A DNA stretch of 64,000 nucleotides, taken from positions 310,001 to 374,000 of the forward strand of contig NZ_AP014836.1 in NCBI RefSeq assembly GCF_002356115.1. Reading direction: 5' to 3'. This stretch comes from Candidatus Nitrosoglobus terrae. Lineage in GTDB: Bacteria > Pseudomonadota > Gammaproteobacteria > Nitrosococcales > Nitrosococcaceae. The notes below the pieces were generated by a model. It was not told the origin of the DNA, did not search any database, and saw only the letters and a list, made by a program, of their open reading frames with translations. Position numbers and translations under genes: made by a program. Shown piece after piece: positions 61,317-64,000 of this stretch; position 1 is the first letter of the stretch; the number at the start of each line of letters is the position of its first letter.

Positions 61317-61706
61317 TTAGCGCTTCGAGTATTGTGGCGCTTTACGGGCTTTGTGAAGGCCAACTTTTTTACGTTCTACAGACCTTGCGTCTCGAGTAAT
61401 GAAACCCGCTTTGCGTAGGATAGGCTTAAGTGTTTCATCATAAGCAACGAGAGCCCGAGCGATACCGTGGCGGATAGCCCCTGCTTGGCCACTACTGCCG
61501 CCACCTCTAACAAAGATTTGTGCGTTGAGCTGATGGTTTAGATCCACAAGCTCTAGAGGTTGACGGACAATCATTCGTGCAGTTTCCCTACCGAAGTATT
61601 CCTCTACGCTGCGATTATTAATAACAATATTGCCATTACCACTATTTAAGTAAACTCTAGCCGCGGCAGTTTTACGGCGGCCAGTAGCGTAATATTTATC
61701 TGACAT
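61317..61706 (-). CDS. rpsI: 30S ribosomal protein S9
   Basis: The 129-residue protein begins [21 protein letters not shown] and ends [16 protein letters not shown], typical of S9, whose C-terminal tail reaches the P-site tRNA. The middle has [19 protein letters not shown]. Length is normal. It follows rplM by 23 bp, and tRNA-Gln follows by 10 bp. Confidence 0.97.
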   Translation of the reverse strand: MSDKYYATGRRKTAAARVYLNSGNGNIVINNRSVEEYFGRETARMIVRQPLELVDLNHQLNAQIFVRGGGSSGQAGAIRHGIARALVAYDETLKPILRKAGFITRDARSVERKKVGLHKARKAPQYSKR

Positions 61707-61729
61707 AATTAGTAATTAAATTAATGTAA

Positions 61730-62164
61730 TCAATTTAAAATTTCTAGAGGATGAGGTTGCTGCGCAGTATGAGGATGATCAACTCCCGCGTATATCTTAA
61801 GTTTTCGAAACATCGCTCGACCTAGAGGATTTTTGGGTAGCATTCCTTTAACCGCAATCTCAAGCACTCGTTCCGGTGTTTTTGCAAGAAGTTGTTCTAG
61901 GGTAAGAGATCTTATTCCCCCTGGATAGCCTGTATGCCGGTAGTAGCGTTTCTGAACTAATTTTCTGCCTGTAGTACGGACTTTTTCTGCATTTACTACA
62001 ATAATATAATCCCCGGTATCAATATGGGGCGTATAGATAGCTTTATGTTTACCGCGTAGACGGCGGGCAATTTCGCTAGCTAAGCGCCCTAAGGTTTTGC
62101 CATCAGCATCTATAAGATACCAGTCGCGCCGTACTTCTTTAGGCTTGGCACTGAAGGTTTTCAT
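61730..62164 (-). CDS. rplM: 50S ribosomal protein L13
   Basis: The 144-residue protein begins [39 protein letters not shown] and has the typical [10 protein letters not shown] and MLPKNPLGR motifs of L13, an early 50S assembly protein. Length is normal (E. coli 142). It forms the standard rplM-rpsI pair. Confidence 0.97.
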   Translation of the reverse strand: MKTFSAKPKEVRRDWYLIDADGKTLGRLASEIARRLRGKHKAIYTPHIDTGDYIIVVNAEKVRTTGRKLVQKRYYRHTGYPGGIRSLTLEQLLAKTPERVLEIAVKGMLPKNPLGRAMFRKLKIYAGVDHPHTAQQPHPLEILN

Positions 62165-62271
62165 CCGTTATTGCTCCCGCAATTAGCTGGGTATCTAAAA
62201 AACCGTTAATATTATGGGTTATTGTATAAACTGTCAATATGACAGGTGAAATCCTGAGGATTTAGGGCATT

Positions 62272-63069
62272 TTATAAAAACCAGAGAAATAAAAAACTGC
62301 CTAATACTAATCGATATATCACAAAGGGAAGCATGCCGATATACTGAAGAAACTTAAGAAGATAATGAATACATATATAGGCGCAAAGCGCAGAAACTAA
62401 AACGCCTAAAATCAATGCTTTCCAATCTACAGGATCAATTCTACCAAAAAGATTAAAGGTCTCTAGTCCGCCAGCAAGAATAATAACTGGGATAGCCAAT
62501 AAAAAGGAAAACCTAGCAGCACTTTCACGGGTTAATCCTATCATTAAACCCGCTGTCATCGTAATACCAGAGCGAGAAGTTCCAGGAATCAGTGCTATAG
62601 CTTGAGCAAGGCCAATGAAAAGCACATCTCGCCAAGTTAAAGTATGCTCATCTCGGTGTTGTTTCCCCCTTATATCTGCATAACCTAGAAGTAGACCAAA
62701 AACAATAGTACTCCAAGCGATAATTAAGGGTGAGCGTAGTGCCTCTTCTGCCATCTCTTTTAGCGCTAGTCCAGCTAATCCTACCGGTATAGTACCAAAA
62801 AGAACTGCCCAAGCTAGGCGGCTTTCTCCTACAAGTTGCCGTGATATAATTGATTGTAGCCAATCCCGTATCATTTTTACTAGTGTTATTCGAAAATAGG
62901 CTATAACTGCTATTAGGGTGCCTAGATGTAACGCTACATCAAAGGCAATTCCTTGATCAGGCCAACCTGCAAGGGTAGGCAGCAAAATAAGATGGGCAGA
63001 GCTAGAAATAGGGAGAAATTCAGTAAGCCCTTGGAGAATAGCGAGCGCTAGAATATGAATAGATTCCAC
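62272..63069 (-). CDS. uppP: undecaprenyl-diphosphate phosphatase UppP
   Basis: UppP (BacA) dephosphorylates undecaprenyl diphosphate to recycle the lipid carrier for cell-wall and LPS synthesis. The 265-residue polytopic protein has the catalytic motifs LAILQGLTEFLPISSSAHL and PGTSRSGITMTAGLMIGL (PGxSRSxxT) and about eight helices. Length is normal. It lies about 100 bp upstream of rplM on the same strand. Confidence 0.95.
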   Translation of the reverse strand: MESIHILALAILQGLTEFLPISSSAHLILLPTLAGWPDQGIAFDVALHLGTLIAVIAYFRITLVKMIRDWLQSIISRQLVGESRLAWAVLFGTIPVGLAGLALKEMAEEALRSPLIIAWSTIVFGLLLGYADIRGKQHRDEHTLTWRDVLFIGLAQAIALIPGTSRSGITMTAGLMIGLTRESAARFSFLLAIPVIILAGGLETFNLFGRIDPVDWKALILGVLVSALCAYICIHYLLKFLQYIGMLPFVIYRLVLGSFLFLWFL

Positions 63070-63252
63070 TAGAGAGGCCTTTTATCTATAATTTAAGATT
63101 TAATGAGTATTAGGTAGGGGTAGAAGAAAAAAATTATTCAGGCTTAGACTCCCCAACGGGGCTTATGAGCTAAGCCTAATGACTGATAATATCATAGAAA
63201 GGGATTATAAACCGTAAGTTATGTCACGTTGGGTCGACTTATGAATATAGCT

Positions 63253-64000
63253 CTAGGCCCTGATCCCAACTCCTTTATTTAGTAGATAAAGGGCGATTCC
63301 AGTCATTCCTATTAAAAATATCAAGATAATTGCGAAAGCCATTCGGATGTCAATATCCGATATCCCTAGAGTGCCATAGCGAAAGGCATTAACCATATAG
63401 AAAATCGGATTAAAAAGAGAAGCCGTTTGAGCAACTTCTGGTATTAAGTTGATGGAGTAGAAAACGCCTCCTAAGTAAGTGAGAGGAGTGAGTATGAAAT
63501 TGGGAACAATAGAAATATCATCAAAGTCATTGGCAAAAATAGCATTAATAAACCCTCCTAGTGCAAATACGCAGGCGGTGAGTATTGCTACCATACAAGT
63601 CATTAAAGGGTGTTCTATTTTTAAATGGGTAAAAAAAATCGATATTATCAAAACGATTAATCCGGCCATTAGCCCCCGAATGACTCCTCCAGCTACGTAG
63701 CCCGCTAAGATAATGCCATTAGGAGTGGGGGAAACTAATAGCTCTTCTATATAGTGCTGGAATTTTGCACTAAAAAATGAGGCTACTACATTAGAGTAGG
63801 CGTGGGTAATAATAGCCATCATAATCAGCCCTGGGGCAATATAATCCATATAGCTAAACCCTTCCATAGGACCGATACGGGTACCAATAAGACTGCCGAA
63901 GATAACAAAATACAAAGTCATCGTAACTGCTGGGGGTAGTAAAGTCTGTATCCAGATACGAATGAAGCGCCGGATTTCTTTATGGGCTAGGGTTTTAAAA
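63253..64000 (-). CDS. ABC-2 type transporter permease (5' end beyond the window)
   Basis: The frame is open to the right edge, where it reads KTLAHKEIRRFIRIWIQTLLPPAVT before MTLYFVIFGSLIGTRIGPMEGFSYMDYIAPGLIMM. The ATG at 63921 is therefore internal and the true start lies past 64000. The protein has six helices and matches ABC-2 exporters of the YadH/NodJ kind, with TPLTYLGGVFYSINLIPE and LFNPIFYMVNAFRYG. The partner ATPase is expected just upstream, outside the window. The substrate is unknown. Confidence 0.88.
   Translation of the reverse strand, partial: FKTLAHKEIRRFIRIWIQTLLPPAVTMTLYFVIFGSLIGTRIGPMEGFSYMDYIAPGLIMMAIITHAYSNVVASFFSAKFQHYIEELLVSPTPNGIILAGYVAGGVIRGLMAGLIVLIISIFFTHLKIEHPLMTCMVAILTACVFALGGFINAIFANDFDDISIVPNFILTPLTYLGGVFYSINLIPEVAQTASLFNPIFYMVNAFRYGTLGISDIDIRMAFAIILIFLIGMTGIALYLLNKGVGIRA

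Noticed and set aside
1-64000. CRISPR arrays and rRNA genes
   Set aside because: No evenly spaced short repeats and no rRNA sequence were seen by reading. The only tandem-like repetition is coding (MscS coiled coil, PixA-like copies).

Overview
The window looks like the chromosome of a gammaproteobacterium related to Nitrosococcus (ammonia oxidisers of the Chromatiales, perhaps one of the AT-rich acid-tolerant relatives). The clearest marker is a four-gene block at 18998-22418 that encodes a heme-copper nitric oxide reductase (NorS, NorY), a SenC/Sco copper chaperone and a small membrane protein, with an NsrR-type nitric oxide sensor next to it. This arrangement is known from ammonia oxidisers. 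The taxonomic placement is an inference from recalled gene families, not from a search.

Region by region. (1) 208-7662, minus strand: an eight-gene putative operon that reads adenylate-forming ligase, aminotransferase, four tandem AidA/PixA inclusion-body-family proteins, isochorismatase-like hydrolase, PLP decarboxylase. It looks like an uncharacterised small-molecule pathway combined with a PixA paralogue array and is the best candidate for an undescribed system. (2) 8224-11838: MscS-type channel, CnoX-like thioredoxin, thiE and a rubredoxin. (3) 12083-12322: a pseudogene with stops at tryptophan positions. (4) 12580-17665: a six-gene TonB/ExbB/ExbD energiser cluster. (5) 17666-18997: a decayed TnpB (IS200/IS605) element and the norS promoter. 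(6) 18998-24648: NO reductase block, nsrR, HU and a ferritin-like protein. (7) 25191-27268: a small decayed integrative element bounded by a 20-bp repeat of the tRNA-Leu 3' end. It contains an integrase relic, a two-gene cassette between inverted repeats and a DUF29 gene.

(8) 27350-35264: rnr, psd and the type II secretion genes gspEFGHI, which stop abruptly at relics of a type I restriction system (35319-35949). (9) 36107-46569: NfeD/SPFH pair, lipoprotein, methyltransferase, glutaredoxin-like protein, endonuclease V, an ABC ATPase relic, rlmB, then rpsF-rpsR-rplI-dnaB-alr-radA. (10) 46885-56744: hemJ, lpxD, bepA-like protease, tusA, a Pcm-like methyltransferase, tolC and the LPS inner-core genes waaA, hldD and hldE. 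(11) 56894-57979: a two-domain multicopper oxidase. (12) 58059-60261: a co-oriented RNA-chaperone trio (DEAD-box helicase, RRM protein, cold-shock protein). (13) 61233-64000: tRNA-Gln, rpsI, rplM, uppP and an ABC-2 permease cut by the window edge.

How the genes work together. The NO reductase, NsrR and possibly the multicopper oxidase fit a nitrosative-stress or nitrogen-oxide module. The TonB cluster would energise outer-membrane uptake. hldE, hldD, waaA and lpxD belong to LPS synthesis, and BepA supports outer-membrane assembly. Pseudogenes and element relics lie in most of the long gene-free gaps, which suggests a genome undergoing reduction and AT drift.
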